DNA of 17,244 nucleotides from GSA-30 sp036384435 (GCF_036384435.1 NZ_DASVMI010000005.1:1-17244); one strand, 5' to 3'; numbered from the stretch's first letter, positions 1-7,969 are shown. The notes: generated from the letters alone by a model not told the origin. Made by a program: numbers and translations.

Positions 1-1179
1 GGCAGTGTGCTAGAAGGTGATGCCTCTGACTGGGGCGGTGGCGTTTCGACCCGTACATTCCAGAGCTTGCAGAAAGCCGGCCTGACTCGCTTGTGGGTTG
101 GATTGGGTGAGGGCTGGGAAGGTGGACTCTGGCACCCACAAGCCGTTGCACAAGCGGTGAGTGCGGGCTATCTGGTGGCTCCGTATGATTCGTACGAGAC
201 CGCATTGAAGACGGGTGACAATCCGGATTGGGCGACTGCCCATCTCGGCGAAAAAGCCTATCGCGACTGCGCTATCGAAAAGGCGGATGCCACTTTGACG
301 TCCGGATTCGATGGGGCGGGACACTACGTCGACCCGCGCTGTGTGCGCCCCGTTCTGGAGGCACGCATACGTGCATTGCATGAAGCGGTGCCTTTCAATA
401 GCTGGTTTCTTGATGCCTACGGTGCATCGATGGTGTTCGACAGCTATCGCCCACAAGCAAGCATGACCGAGCGGCAAAATGCACAAGGCAATATCGCCAG
501 CATGCGTTGGCTCGGGGAATCTCTGCGCCTGGTGGCGGGCACGGAAGACGGCAATGCCGCCACCGCGAGCGGTTATCTATTTGCCCATGGCATGCAGACT
601 CCGGTGTTCGGCTGGGGTGACCCGGACATGGGCAACGGTGTCAAGAAGCCATGCCGTTCTGTCTATTGCCTTGGTGGCTGGTATCCCTCCGAGCAGCCGA
701 CGATGTTCTTCAAGAAGGTGCCGGTAAAGGAGCTTTACCGCAGTGTGTATTTCGACCCGTCGTATCGCCTGCCGCTTTACCAGGCCGTATTTCACGACTC
801 GATCGTGACGACGCATCATTGGTCGTTCGATAATCTGAAGCTGAGCAATGTGCACGTCGAGAACGAACTTGCGCAGTTGCTCTACAACGTGCCCCCGCTA
901 TATCACCTCAGCGCCGATACGCTTGCCCAGCGGCTGCCGGCCATGAAGCGCCAGGATGCGTTTTTCCAGCCATTGCATCGTGTGCTGGCGACGCAGGCAA
1001 TGACGGATTTTGCCTGGCTTTCGGACGATCGACTGCTACAACGCACTCGCTTTGGCGACGGAACTTATCTGGTTGCCAACTTCAGTAGTGCCTGGCGCGA
1101 GTTGGAAGGGAGACGCTTGGCACCGCACAGCGTCACGGCCGTGAGGCCCGATGGAACGGTCAGCAGTTATACGCCTTGA
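1..1179 (+). CDS. Glycoside hydrolase (GH101/GH129-like), C-terminal part, 5' truncated
   Basis: The reading frame is open from the window edge to a TGA at 1177-1179, so the gene starts upstream; the GTG at 7 is probably internal. About 392 residues are visible. The sequence has the look of a TIM-barrel glycosidase: a run of aromatic and acidic motifs including WFLDAYG (Asp at about 138 counted from the edge) and GTEDG (Glu at about 182), followed by a C-terminal beta-type region with YLVANFSS and PHSVTAVRPDG. The overall pattern recalls the clan of endo-alpha-N-acetylgalactosaminidase-related hydrolases (GH101/GH129), which cleave alpha-GalNAc from glycans. The family call is from memory of sequence style, and the Asp and Glu named are candidates, not proven catalytic residues. 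Export cannot be judged because the N-terminus is missing. The gene converges on the 2-oxoacid dehydrogenase operon with a terminator between them. Confidence 0.6.
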   Translation, partial: GSVLEGDASDWGGGVSTRTFQSLQKAGLTRLWVGLGEGWEGGLWHPQAVAQAVSAGYLVAPYDSYETALKTGDNPDWATAHLGEKAYRDCAIEKADATLTSGFDGAGHYVDPRCVRPVLEARIRALHEAVPFNSWFLDAYGASMVFDSYRPQASMTERQNAQGNIASMRWLGESLRLVAGTEDGNAATASGYLFAHGMQTPVFGWGDPDMGNGVKKPCRSVYCLGGWYPSEQPTMFFKKVPVKELYRSVYFDPSYRLPLYQAVFHDSIVTTHHWSFDNLKLSNVHVENELAQLLYNVPPLYHLSADTLAQRLPAMKRQDAFFQPLHRVLATQAMTDFAWLSDDRLLQRTRFGDGTYLVANFSSAWRELEGRRLAPHSVTAVRPDGTVSSYTP

Positions 1180-1229
1180 GGCCTACAGTGCGGCGTGCCC
1201 CGCGCTCTCGATGGCTACAGGCGGGACCC

Positions 1230-1259
1230 AAAAACAAAGGCGCCGGAAGGCGCCTTTGT
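1230..1259 (-). terminator. Intrinsic terminator of the E1-E2 operon
   Basis: A perfect hairpin with arms 1234-1244 and 1249-1259 (11 bp) and a four-base loop (GGAA on the + strand). On the minus strand the stem runs into five T residues (complement of 1230-1234), so it is a textbook rho-independent terminator for the E2 gene, which ends at 1278. It may also stop + strand transcripts of the glycosidase gene, although no strong T-run follows on that side. Confidence 0.85.
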
Positions 1260-1277
1260 CGGGTGCGAACACATCGC

Positions 1278-2669
1278 TTACTGGGGCAGCGACAGGTCGT
1301 CCAGCAAGGCCTTGAGAAAACGGGCCGCCTCGCCGCCGGTTGCCGCGCGGTGATCGAAGGTGAGCGAAATGGGCATGCGACGATGCACCTCGATACCCCC
1401 CATCACGGCGACCACGTCATGGCTGAGCTTGCCGGCACCGACGATGGCCACGCATGGGGGCACCACGACGGGTGTGGCATAGCGGCCGGCGAACATACCG
1501 AAGTTCGACAAGCTGATGGTGTAACCCGATAGTTCCGTGGCTGGGATCGAGCGATCTTCCACCGAGGTGCGCAACCGCTTGATGGCTGCGCGTACGCCTG
1601 TGGCATCGAGTACGTCGGCATTTCGAAGCGCGGGCACGAACAGGCCTTCCTCGGTATCCACGGCAATGCCGATATCCACGTGGCGGTGAAGGGTGCGACT
1701 GAGGTTCTTGCCATCGAACCACGCATTGAGCGCGGGTACTGCCTTGCAGGCGGCGACGATGGCGCGGACAAGGCGCGCAGTGATGTCTTGCTTGCCGATC
1801 CAGGCGTGCAGGTCGGCGTCGTCGACCAGGGTGGTTGGCACGACCTGGGCATGTGCGTCGGCCATCACACGTGCCATGTTGCGACGTACACCTTTGAGCT
1901 GCTCGGGCTGACCGCTGGCCTGCACGCCTGGCGATGCCGTGCGTACCGGCTTGCCGGCCAGAGAGGTCGGCCCGCGGACTTCGGGTTCGGGCAGGCGCGG
2001 TGCGAGATGGCGACCGGCGTCCTCATGCACGGCGCGAGTGGCGGGCGCGGCGGCGCCGAGCGGGGCCGAGCCATTGGCGGCGGCGTCTTTGACGTCCTTC
2101 ATGGTGATGACGCCGTCAGCACCGGTGGCACGCACGCGGGCCAGGTCGACCTTGAGCTTCCTGGCCAGGGCGCGCACCGCCGGAACAGCTTTCACGCCCC
2201 CGGCAGAGCTGACCTGCTCAACGTGCACGGCATTGCCGCTGACCATCGCGCCAACCACGGTGCCTTCGTCCTCGCGACCGGGCGTGCCCTTGCCGGCGGC
2301 AATTTCGCCGCCTTCGTCGGAAGCGACGACCTTGCTGCTGTTGTCGGATGCGGCACTGCCCACGCTCTTCTTAGGGCCATGATGGTGACCGGTCGATTCG
2401 GCTTCGGCGCGCTGCTTGGCGTTCGGGTCCGGCTCGAACTCGGCCAGTGCGGAGCCGGTTTCGATGATGTCGCCGGTGGCACCATGCAGCTTGGTGACCT
2501 TGCCGGTGTAGGGGGACGGGACGTCCACCACGGCCTTGGCCGTTTCCATCGACACCAGGGGGGCGTCGAGCTTGATCTGATCCCCTTCCTTGACGTGCCA
2601 TTCGACGATGGTTGCGTCGGGAAGGCCTTCGCCGAGGTCGGGCAGGTAGAAAGTCTTGATGTCGGCCAT
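1278..2669 (-). CDS. 2-oxoacid dehydrogenase E2 (dihydrolipoamide acyltransferase)
   Basis: A 463-residue E2 core subunit that moves acyl groups from E1 via lipoyl-lysine to CoA. The domains are in the usual order. A single lipoyl domain spans about 1-80, with the lipoylated lysine K45 in METAKAVVD. A linker rich in Ala, Gly and Ser runs to about 158. A peripheral subunit-binding domain covers about 160-195 (VPAVRALARKLKVDLARV). The catalytic domain covers about 258-463. The catalytic histidine is H440 in TFDHRAATGG, but the position that is Asp in the usual HxxxDG motif is Thr (T444, codon at 1338-1340). The ATG at 2669 gives a proper lipoyl-domain start; the ribosome site is weak. It is last in the operon after E1alpha and E1beta, 236 bp behind E1beta. 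Substrate (pyruvate or branched-chain 2-oxoacids) cannot be settled from sequence; the heterotetrameric E1 favours a branched-chain or mixed-substrate complex. Confidence 0.93.
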   Translation of the reverse strand: MADIKTFYLPDLGEGLPDATIVEWHVKEGDQIKLDAPLVSMETAKAVVDVPSPYTGKVTKLHGATGDIIETGSALAEFEPDPNAKQRAEAESTGHHHGPKKSVGSAASDNSSKVVASDEGGEIAAGKGTPGREDEGTVVGAMVSGNAVHVEQVSSAGGVKAVPAVRALARKLKVDLARVRATGADGVITMKDVKDAAANGSAPLGAAAPATRAVHEDAGRHLAPRLPEPEVRGPTSLAGKPVRTASPGVQASGQPEQLKGVRRNMARVMADAHAQVVPTTLVDDADLHAWIGKQDITARLVRAIVAACKAVPALNAWFDGKNLSRTLHRHVDIGIAVDTEEGLFVPALRNADVLDATGVRAAIKRLRTSVEDRSIPATELSGYTISLSNFGMFAGRYATPVVVPPCVAIVGAGKLSHDVVAVMGGIEVHRRMPISLTFDHRAATGGEAARFLKALLDDLSLPQ

Positions 2670-2772
2670 GAGTTGGGTTCTCTAGGTACGGCTTGATGAA
2701 CTTGGGGTCTGGCCCAGTGTGTGTCCGCGTGCGGAAAGGTTTTGTGTGTTTCGCACTGCGTCTTTCACCGGG

Positions 2773-2870
2773 TCCCGGCCTTGGCCGGGATGACGTTTCT
2801 AAAAATGACGCTTTCTCGAAAACATGCCGCTGGTCGCTTCACCCCATGCCACCCCCGCCAAGGCCGGGGT
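2773..2870. repeat. REP-like pair of palindromes inside the E1beta-E2 spacer
   Basis: The 236 bp spacer between E1beta and E2 holds two related GC-rich hairpins. The first is perfect (arms 2773-2780 and 2783-2790, core CCCGGCCTTGGCCGGG). The second (arms 2851-2859 and 2862-2870, core CCGCCAAGGCCGGGG) has one mismatch and has the opposite central dinucleotide (AA instead of TT), so the two are in inverted orientation. GATGACG follows the first. This is the look of dispersed extragenic palindromes common in Xanthomonadales-type genomes. I see no coding region in this spacer. Confidence 0.6.
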
Positions 2871-2905
2871 CCATGGTCTTTTCAACCGTGACACGTCGCG
2901 ATGTC

Positions 2906-3886
2906 TCAACTGGCCGCCATCGTTCGCTTGGCCGCCTCCACCACGCGCTCGGTGCTCGGCAGGTATTTCATTTCCAGGCGGAACAGCGGGATGTGCGTGT
3001 CGTAGCCGGTTACGCGCTCAACCGGGGCCAGCAGGTCGTACAGGCATTCCTCGGCGACGCGGGCGGCGATCTCGGCACCGAAGCCGGCAGTCTTGGGTGC
3101 CTCGTGCACGATCACGCAGCGGCCGGTCTTGTGCACCGATTCGGCGATGGTGTCGAAATCCAGTGGGGTCAGCGTGGCGACGTCGATGACTTCGGCACTG
3201 ATGCCTTCCTCGGCCAGTGCATCGGCGGCCTCAAGGGCCTCCTTCACCTGCGCACCCCAGGTCACGATGGTGACATCGGTACCGTCGCGCAGCACGAAGC
3301 ACACATCCAGCGGCAAGGCTTCGCCGTCATCGGGTACTTCTTCCTTGTACTGGCGATAGATGCGCTTGGGCTCGAAGAACATGACCGGATCCGGATCGCG
3401 TATCGCAGCCAGCAGCAAGCCGTAGGCGCGTGCGGGCGAGGATGGCATCACTACGCGCAGGCCTGGAATATTGGTGAATAGATGCTCGTTGGCTTCGGAG
3501 TGATGTTCCGGCGCGCGAATGCCACCGCCCCAGGGAGCACGCCACACGGCAGGTACCGTGATGCGGCCGCGCGTACGGTTGCGCAGGCGCGCGGCATGGC
3601 AGGCGATCTGTTCCATCATCGGGTAGATGAAGCCCTCGAACTGCGCCTCGGCGACCGGCTTCATGCCCTGCGCGGCCATGCCCACGGTCACGCCGGCGAT
3701 CGTGGTTTCGTCCAGCGGCGTATCCAGAACGCGCAATTCGCCGAATTTCTCCTGCAAGCCCTGGGTGGCACGAAATACGCCACCGTTGACGCCGACGTCT
3801 TCGCCCAGCACCACGACGCTTTCGTCATGCGCCATTTCATAGGCCAGCGCTTGGGTAACGGCTTCGATGAGAGTGATCTGTGCCAT
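2906..3886 (-). CDS. 2-oxoacid dehydrogenase E1 component, beta subunit
   Basis: A 326-residue transketolase-type subunit that forms the alpha2-beta2 E1 decarboxylase with the product of the upstream gene. The N-terminal pyrimidine-binding part shows VVVLGEDVGVNGGVFRAT (conserved Glu29), AEAQFEGFIYPMMEQI and APEHHSEANE, all typical of PdhB/BkdA2 proteins. The C-terminal transketolase domain carries DVTIVTWGAQV and the CVIVHEAPKTAGFGAEIAA segment. Length is normal for the family. The ATG at 3886 lies three bases after the E1alpha stop, so the two subunits are almost certainly translated from one message, consistent with equal stoichiometry. Whether the complex prefers pyruvate or branched-chain 2-oxoacids cannot be read from the sequence. 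Confidence 0.93.
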   Translation of the reverse strand: MAQITLIEAVTQALAYEMAHDESVVVLGEDVGVNGGVFRATQGLQEKFGELRVLDTPLDETTIAGVTVGMAAQGMKPVAEAQFEGFIYPMMEQIACHAARLRNRTRGRITVPAVWRAPWGGGIRAPEHHSEANEHLFTNIPGLRVVMPSSPARAYGLLLAAIRDPDPVMFFEPKRIYRQYKEEVPDDGEALPLDVCFVLRDGTDVTIVTWGAQVKEALEAADALAEEGISAEVIDVATLTPLDFDTIAESVHKTGRCVIVHEAPKTAGFGAEIAARVAEECLYDLLAPVERVTGYDTHIPLFRLEMKYLPSTERVVEAAKRTMAAS

Positions 3887-3889
3887 GGC

Positions 3890-4975
3890 TTAGTGGGCCT
3901 TCTTGTCGAGCGAGAGAGCGAGGTCGCGTTGCTTGGCCAGGTCCGCGGGGACTTCGGCAAAGGTGTAGTCGAACATGGCCGTGACAGGCTGGGTCTTGGA
4001 TTCGAGATAGGCGTTGACCTCGTTGTCCATCCAGTCGTCGCACTCGGCCTTCCAGGCTTCTTCCTTCGCGTCGTCCCATGCGCCCTTGGTAACCAGCCAG
4101 TTGCGTAAGCGCACCATCGGTTCCTTCGCCCAAGCGTCTTTCACTTCCTGCTCGCCGCGATAACGGCGAGCGTCGTCAGCGGTGGTGTGATCGGACAGGC
4201 GGTAGGTGACCAGTTCCAGCACGCTGCCGCCGTGGCCGTTGCGCGCACGCTCCAACGCATCCTCCATCGCCTTGCGTACGGCAATAATGTCATTGCCGTC
4301 GACCTGGATCGAGAACAGGCCCGCGGCGATGCCTTTTTGTGCCAGCGTCGGCGCGCCGGACTGGATCTTGCGAGGCACGGAGATGGCCCACTGGTTGTTG
4401 ACGATCACTGCGACCATCGGCAGGTTCTGCGCGCCGGCGATATTGATGGCGCCGTAGAAATCGCCCTTGGAGGAGCCGCCGTCGCCGATGGTGCACACGG
4501 CCACGCGCTTCTCGCCGCGAATCTTGAACGCCAGCGCCGAACCGGCGGCATGCAGGCATTGCGTGGCGATCGGCACCGACCAGGCGAAGTCGTGGCGGGC
4601 CGGCTCGTTCTGGTAGTCGTTGCCGCGTTCGTCGCCGCCCCAGTACATGTAGACCTCGCGGGGCTGCACGCCGCGATAAAGCTGCGCGCCGTATTCGCGA
4701 TAACTGGGGGCTAGCACATCCTCGGGCTTCATGGCGCTGCCGATGCCCACGTGCGCTGCCTCATGACCCAGGCAGGATGCATACGTGCCCAGTTTGCCGG
4801 TGCGCTGCAGGGCCACCGACTTGGCATCGAATACACGAGTGGAAAGCATCAGCTTGTAGAGTTCGACCATATGGTTGAGGTCTTTGGCGAACTCGGGCAG
4901 ATCGTCACGGACCTGCTTGCCCTCGGCATCGAGGTATTGCAGATATTCGATCTCGAACTTGGCTGCGATGGACAC
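3890..4975 (-). CDS. 2-oxoacid dehydrogenase E1 component, alpha subunit
   Basis: A 361-residue thiamine-diphosphate enzyme subunit. The TPP-binding motif is complete: GDGGSSKGDF starts at residue 164 and ends with the NN pair at 193-194 (VIVNNQWAISVP). Upstream are APSYREYGAQLYRGV and a GGDERGND segment; downstream is the loop SDHTTADDARRYR, which in this family is phosphorylatable in eukaryotes and contacts the active site. With E1beta it decarboxylates a 2-oxoacid and reductively acylates the E2 lipoyl group. The start is GTG at 4975, supported by GGGAG about seven bases upstream. It is the first gene of the E1alpha-E1beta-E2 operon. No E3 (lipoamide dehydrogenase) gene lies in the window. 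Annotation pipelines call such genes either pdhA or bkdA1; I leave the symbol open. Confidence 0.92.
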   Translation of the reverse strand: MSIAAKFEIEYLQYLDAEGKQVRDDLPEFAKDLNHMVELYKLMLSTRVFDAKSVALQRTGKLGTYASCLGHEAAHVGIGSAMKPEDVLAPSYREYGAQLYRGVQPREVYMYWGGDERGNDYQNEPARHDFAWSVPIATQCLHAAGSALAFKIRGEKRVAVCTIGDGGSSKGDFYGAINIAGAQNLPMVAVIVNNQWAISVPRKIQSGAPTLAQKGIAAGLFSIQVDGNDIIAVRKAMEDALERARNGHGGSVLELVTYRLSDHTTADDARRYRGEQEVKDAWAKEPMVRLRNWLVTKGAWDDAKEEAWKAECDDWMDNEVNAYLESKTQPVTAMFDYTFAEVPADLAKQRDLALSLDKKAH

Positions 4976-5438
4976 GACTTGCTCCCAAGAAGGGTAGGGT
5001 AAGGAAAAAGTTGCTGGGGAGACGCGGCCTATCCAGTGAGGCGCTGCGTACAGGCGATACCCTTGCTCAACCCATCCGAGGGGATGGCGCGGGTTCCCAA
5101 GACCGCCTTTGATAACAGGCTCTTATGTTGCGTCGCAAGGTACGGTGCAGCATCGCAGCGCAGGGTTCGCGTGAACGTTTCCTTTCACAACAATGAGTTA
5201 GAACGAACGCTGGTGCCGATGCCCGGAGATCGGAGAGGGGTGGTGGGAGCGCAGGAAGGGAGGCTGTTGGGAGTCTCGAAGGTAAGAAAGCCGGTTTCGG
5301 AACCTTGCCACTGGCGTGAGGCGGTCGGGCTTGCGCCCTCGCGACCCATCCCCATCTCCCGGCCATCCCTTTTGTCACGCACGAGCCGGCCATGCGAGCA
5401 GCTACCATGCATTCCTTCGTTACCGCTGTAGCCCACGC
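4976..5438. other. Divergent spacer between the E1alpha and kynA genes
   Basis: 463 bp with no gene I can support; the short open frames here have no recognisable protein character. It must hold the promoters for the E1-E2 operon (-) and kynA (+). Two short dyads stand out. One is TTGCGTCGCAA at 5128-5138, a perfect 5+1+5 dyad. The other is GTGAA with TTCAC at 5171-5175 and 5184-5188. Either could be an operator, but neither matches a site I can name. No convincing promoter pair could be picked. The right part carries a copy of a dispersed repeat (5325-5380). Confidence 0.5.
5325..5380 (+). repeat. Copy of a dispersed extragenic repeat (second copy at 8700-8815)
   Basis: Positions 5325-5340 are identical over 16 bases to the reverse complement of 8700-8715. 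Positions 5333-5352 match 8787-8806 in direct orientation with one mismatch in 20. Both places also carry GTCACGC shortly downstream (5374-5380 and 8809-8815). Two separate spacers sharing these blocks indicate a dispersed noncoding repeat rather than chance. Confidence 0.55.
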
Positions 5439-6287
5439 ATGACCGACAACCGACGCGATCTCGAAGCCGGCATCGAGCTGGACCTGGACGGACGGCTTAC
5501 CTATGGCGGCTACCTGCGCCTGGATGTGCTGCTTTCCGCGCAGCAGCCGTTGAGCCAACCGCCGCATCACGACGAGACGTTGTTCATCGTGCAGCACCAG
5601 GTGGCCGAATTGTGGATGAAGCTGATCATTCATGAACTCGGGGCAGCCATCGGATACCTGCAACGGGACGAACTGGACACCTGCCTGAAAATCCTGGCGC
5701 GCGTCAAACAGGTGCAGCGTCAGTTGTTCGAGCAGTGGGCGGTGCTGGAGACGCTCACGCCATCGGAATATCTGGAGTTTCGGGACGTGTTGGGGCCCTC
5801 GTCGGGTTTTCAATCCCTGCAATACCGGCTGATCGAGTTCATGCTTGGCAACAAGAATGCCCAGATGCTCAAGGTGTTCGCCTATGACCCGGCCGCAGAA
5901 GCTACGCTGCGCGCCGTGCTGGAAGCCCCCAGCCTGTATGACCAATTCCTGCACTACCTGGCGCGGCGCGGGCATGCATTGCCCGCCGACCTGCTCGCAC
6001 GTGATGTCACCCAGCCGCACCGTCGCGATGCGCGCTTGCTGCCAGTGTTCAAGCACATCTACGAACACCGCGAAGATTGCTGGCCGGAATATCACATGTG
6101 CGAGCAATTGGTGGATATCGAGGAGAGCTTCCAGCTCTGGCGTTTCCGCCATATGAAGACGGTCGAACGTATCATCGGACATCGCCGTGGCACGGGAGGT
6201 TCCTCCGGTGTGGCGTTCCTCAGGAAAGCCCTGGACCTGGAGTTTTTTCCTGAGCTGCTTGACGTGCGCACCGAGTTGGGATGCTAG
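5439..6287 (+). CDS. kynA: Tryptophan 2,3-dioxygenase
   Basis: A 282-residue haem enzyme that oxidises L-tryptophan to N-formylkynurenine, the first step of the kynurenine route. It aligns by eye with the Xanthomonas campestris enzyme at a constant offset of two residues. Visible positions are F49 and H53 (FIVQHQVAELW), Y111 and R115 (SEYLEFRD), the proximal haem ligand H238 (WRFRHMKTVERIIG) and T252 in the GTGGSSG loop. All residues known to bind haem or substrate are present, so it should be active. The frame is open upstream to 5316, but the ATG at 5439 gives the family length and the usual start before the conserved LTYGGYLRLD. No strong ribosome site is visible. Formamidase and kynureninase genes are not adjacent; the peptide transporter follows 143 bp downstream. 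Confidence 0.96.
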   Translation: MTDNRRDLEAGIELDLDGRLTYGGYLRLDVLLSAQQPLSQPPHHDETLFIVQHQVAELWMKLIIHELGAAIGYLQRDELDTCLKILARVKQVQRQLFEQWAVLETLTPSEYLEFRDVLGPSSGFQSLQYRLIEFMLGNKNAQMLKVFAYDPAAEATLRAVLEAPSLYDQFLHYLARRGHALPADLLARDVTQPHRRDARLLPVFKHIYEHREDCWPEYHMCEQLVDIEESFQLWRFRHMKTVERIIGHRRGTGGSSGVAFLRKALDLEFFPELLDVRTELGC

Positions 6288-6300
6288 ACAAGCGTTGATC

Positions 6301-6314
6301 CATCGGTACCGATG
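6301..6314. promoter_or_regulatory. Perfect 14-base palindrome in the kynA-transporter spacer
   Basis: CATCGGTACCGATG is its own reverse complement. It lies 14 bases after the kynA stop and about 34 bases before a TTGACT promoter-like hexamer. It could be an operator for the transporter gene. The absence of a loop and of a following T-run makes it a poor terminator. No known regulator is assigned. Confidence 0.35.
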
Positions 6315-6347
6315 TTGCCGAAAAGCCGGGCAGGTGCTGCGCTGCAT

Positions 6348-6376
6348 TTGACTGTCATCTTCACAAACGGTACACC
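6348..6376 (+). promoter_or_regulatory. Possible promoter of the peptide transporter gene
   Basis: TTGACT (6348-6353) is separated by 17 bases from TACACC (6371-6376). The -35 match is good and the -10 match is weak. It sits 54 bases before the start codon in an otherwise featureless spacer. Confidence 0.3.
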
Positions 6377-6430
6377 TTCGAGGCAGAAGGAGCCCGCACG
6401 TGGTGTGCCGGCCGGTATCCGAGGAAGTTC

Positions 6431-7930
6431 ATGAGCGATACGACCACCGCCACGGCAGGTGCCGTGCCCGATTATCCCACCACCATGGGGCATCCACGAC
6501 CGTTGTGGATGCTGTTCATGACCGAGTTCTGGGAGCGCTTCGCCTTTTACGGCATCCGCTGGGCGCTGACGCTATACATCGTGGCGCAGTTCTATCAAGG
6601 CAGCGGTACCGGTGAGCAGCCGGCCAACCAGCTCTATGGCGCCTACCTGGCGCTGGTGTACGCGGCGGCGATCTTCGGTGGCTACGTGGCTGACCGGATC
6701 ATCGGCTACCAGCGATCAATCCTGCTGGGCGCGGCCATCATGGCTGCCGGCCTGTTCATGATCGCATGGCCCAATGAGCAGGTATTCAAGTTCGGGCTGG
6801 CGACCATCATCGCGGGCAACGGTCTGTTCAAACCCATTATTTCCACCCTTGTCGGGCGGTTGTATCCGGTGGGCGACGAGCGCCGCGACTCGGGCTTCAC
6901 CATTTTCTACATGGGTATCAACTTGGGCGCGATGATTTCGCCCATCCTTACCGGTTGGCTGTCGGACAAGGTGTTCGGTACCGATAGCATGCCCACCTAC
7001 AAGATTGTCTTCATCATCTCGGGCATCGGCATGTTGCTGAGCCTGGTGTGGTTCTGGTTCGGGCGCCGGCAGTTGCTCGGTACCGGGCTGCCGCCGGTGG
7101 GCGGCGAGGGCCTGGGTCGCGTACTGATGACCTTCGTCGGCGCGCTGGTCGCCATTCCGGTGTTCTACCTGCTGCTGACCATCAAGGCCGATACGCTCAA
7201 CTGGTGGGTGCTGACCCCGATGTTCCTGGCTCTGTGCGCGCTGATCATCACCGAAGGGGTGCGAGAAGGACCCACGCAGCGCGATCGTGCCCTGGCCATG
7301 CTGCTGATCTTCGTCTTCAACGTATTGTTCTGGATGTTCTTCGAGCAGGCAGGCAGTTCCTTCAACTTCCTTGCCGACAAGATCGTCGACCGCGATATCG
7401 GCGGCTGGACCTTCCCGGTGGGCTGGTTTCAGTCGGTCAACTCATTGGCCATTATCACCATTGCACCCGTGCTGGCGTGGCTGTGGTTGAAGATGGGGCG
7501 CGCCAATCCGTCCATTCCGCGCAAGTTCGGCCTGGGCCTCATCTTCAACGGCTTGGCCTTCCTGCTGCTGATGGTGGCTCTGTCGGACATGGTCGACGTG
7601 CAGGGCAAGATCCCGTTCTGGACTTTGTTCATGGTCTACGTGATCCAGTCGGTGGGCGAGTTGTGCCTGTCGCCGATCGGGCTGTCGATGGTGACCAAGC
7701 TGGCGCCGGTGCGCCTGGTCGGCTTCGGTATGGGCGGCTGGTTTCTGTCCACCGGCATCGGCAACAACCTGTCAGGCATCTTTGCAGGCCATGTCAGCGG
7801 AGAGGGTGGCATGACCGTCGCATCCGCGCTGTCAGGCTATACGTTCGGCTTCTGGCTGCTATTGGGAGCCGGTGTGCTGCTGTTCCTGATCGCACCGCTG
7901 ATTGCGCGCCTGATGCATGGCGTAAAGTAA
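6431..7930 (+). CDS. Proton-coupled di/tripeptide transporter (POT/PTR2 family)
   Basis: A 499-residue inner-membrane major-facilitator protein that takes up short peptides with protons. The family signature ExxERFxxYG is present near the N-terminus (E32, E35, R36, then FAFYGIR), where these residues couple proton and peptide movement. The PTR2 motif FYMGIN lies at 159-164, and YVADRIIGYQ fits the first cytoplasmic loop. About 14 hydrophobic segments can be read, including the two extra helices usual in bacterial members. The ATG at 6431 has AGGAAG six bases upstream. It lies downstream of kynA but 143 bp away, with its own possible promoter. Peptide uptake next to amino-acid dioxygenases suggests growth on peptides, which is an inference. 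Exact substrate range cannot be read. Confidence 0.94.
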   Translation: MSDTTTATAGAVPDYPTTMGHPRPLWMLFMTEFWERFAFYGIRWALTLYIVAQFYQGSGTGEQPANQLYGAYLALVYAAAIFGGYVADRIIGYQRSILLGAAIMAAGLFMIAWPNEQVFKFGLATIIAGNGLFKPIISTLVGRLYPVGDERRDSGFTIFYMGINLGAMISPILTGWLSDKVFGTDSMPTYKIVFIISGIGMLLSLVWFWFGRRQLLGTGLPPVGGEGLGRVLMTFVGALVAIPVFYLLLTIKADTLNWWVLTPMFLALCALIITEGVREGPTQRDRALAMLLIFVFNVLFWMFFEQAGSSFNFLADKIVDRDIGGWTFPVGWFQSVNSLAIITIAPVLAWLWLKMGRANPSIPRKFGLGLIFNGLAFLLLMVALSDMVDVQGKIPFWTLFMVYVIQSVGELCLSPIGLSMVTKLAPVRLVGFGMGGWFLSTGIGNNLSGIFAGHVSGEGGMTVASALSGYTFGFWLLLGAGVLLFLIAPLIARLMHGVK

Positions 7931-7938
7931 GGTCACAT

Positions 7939-7969
7939 CGGGGCGAACCGCGTGAAGCGGATCGCCCCG
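7939..7969. terminator. Hairpin between convergent transporter and carbonic anhydrase genes
   Basis: The outer stem pairs 7939-7946 with 7962-7969 and the inner stem 7948-7951 pairs with 7957-7960, with one A-A mismatch between them and a GTGAA loop. The position, nine bases after one stop and six before the other, suggests a shared terminator. Neither strand has a T-run, so it may act only weakly or with Rho. Confidence 0.5.

Noticed and set aside
1680..2696. A 338-codon open frame on the plus strand
   Set aside because: Antisense to the E2 gene; composition is His/Gly-rich in the way expected of a shadow frame.
5036..5436. Short open frames in the E1alpha-kynA spacer on both strands
   Set aside because: No supported start, no similarity I recognise, and they overlap repeat sequence.
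5067..6347. A 426-codon open frame on the minus strand
   Set aside because: Antisense to tryptophan 2,3-dioxygenase, with no protein-like domain pattern.
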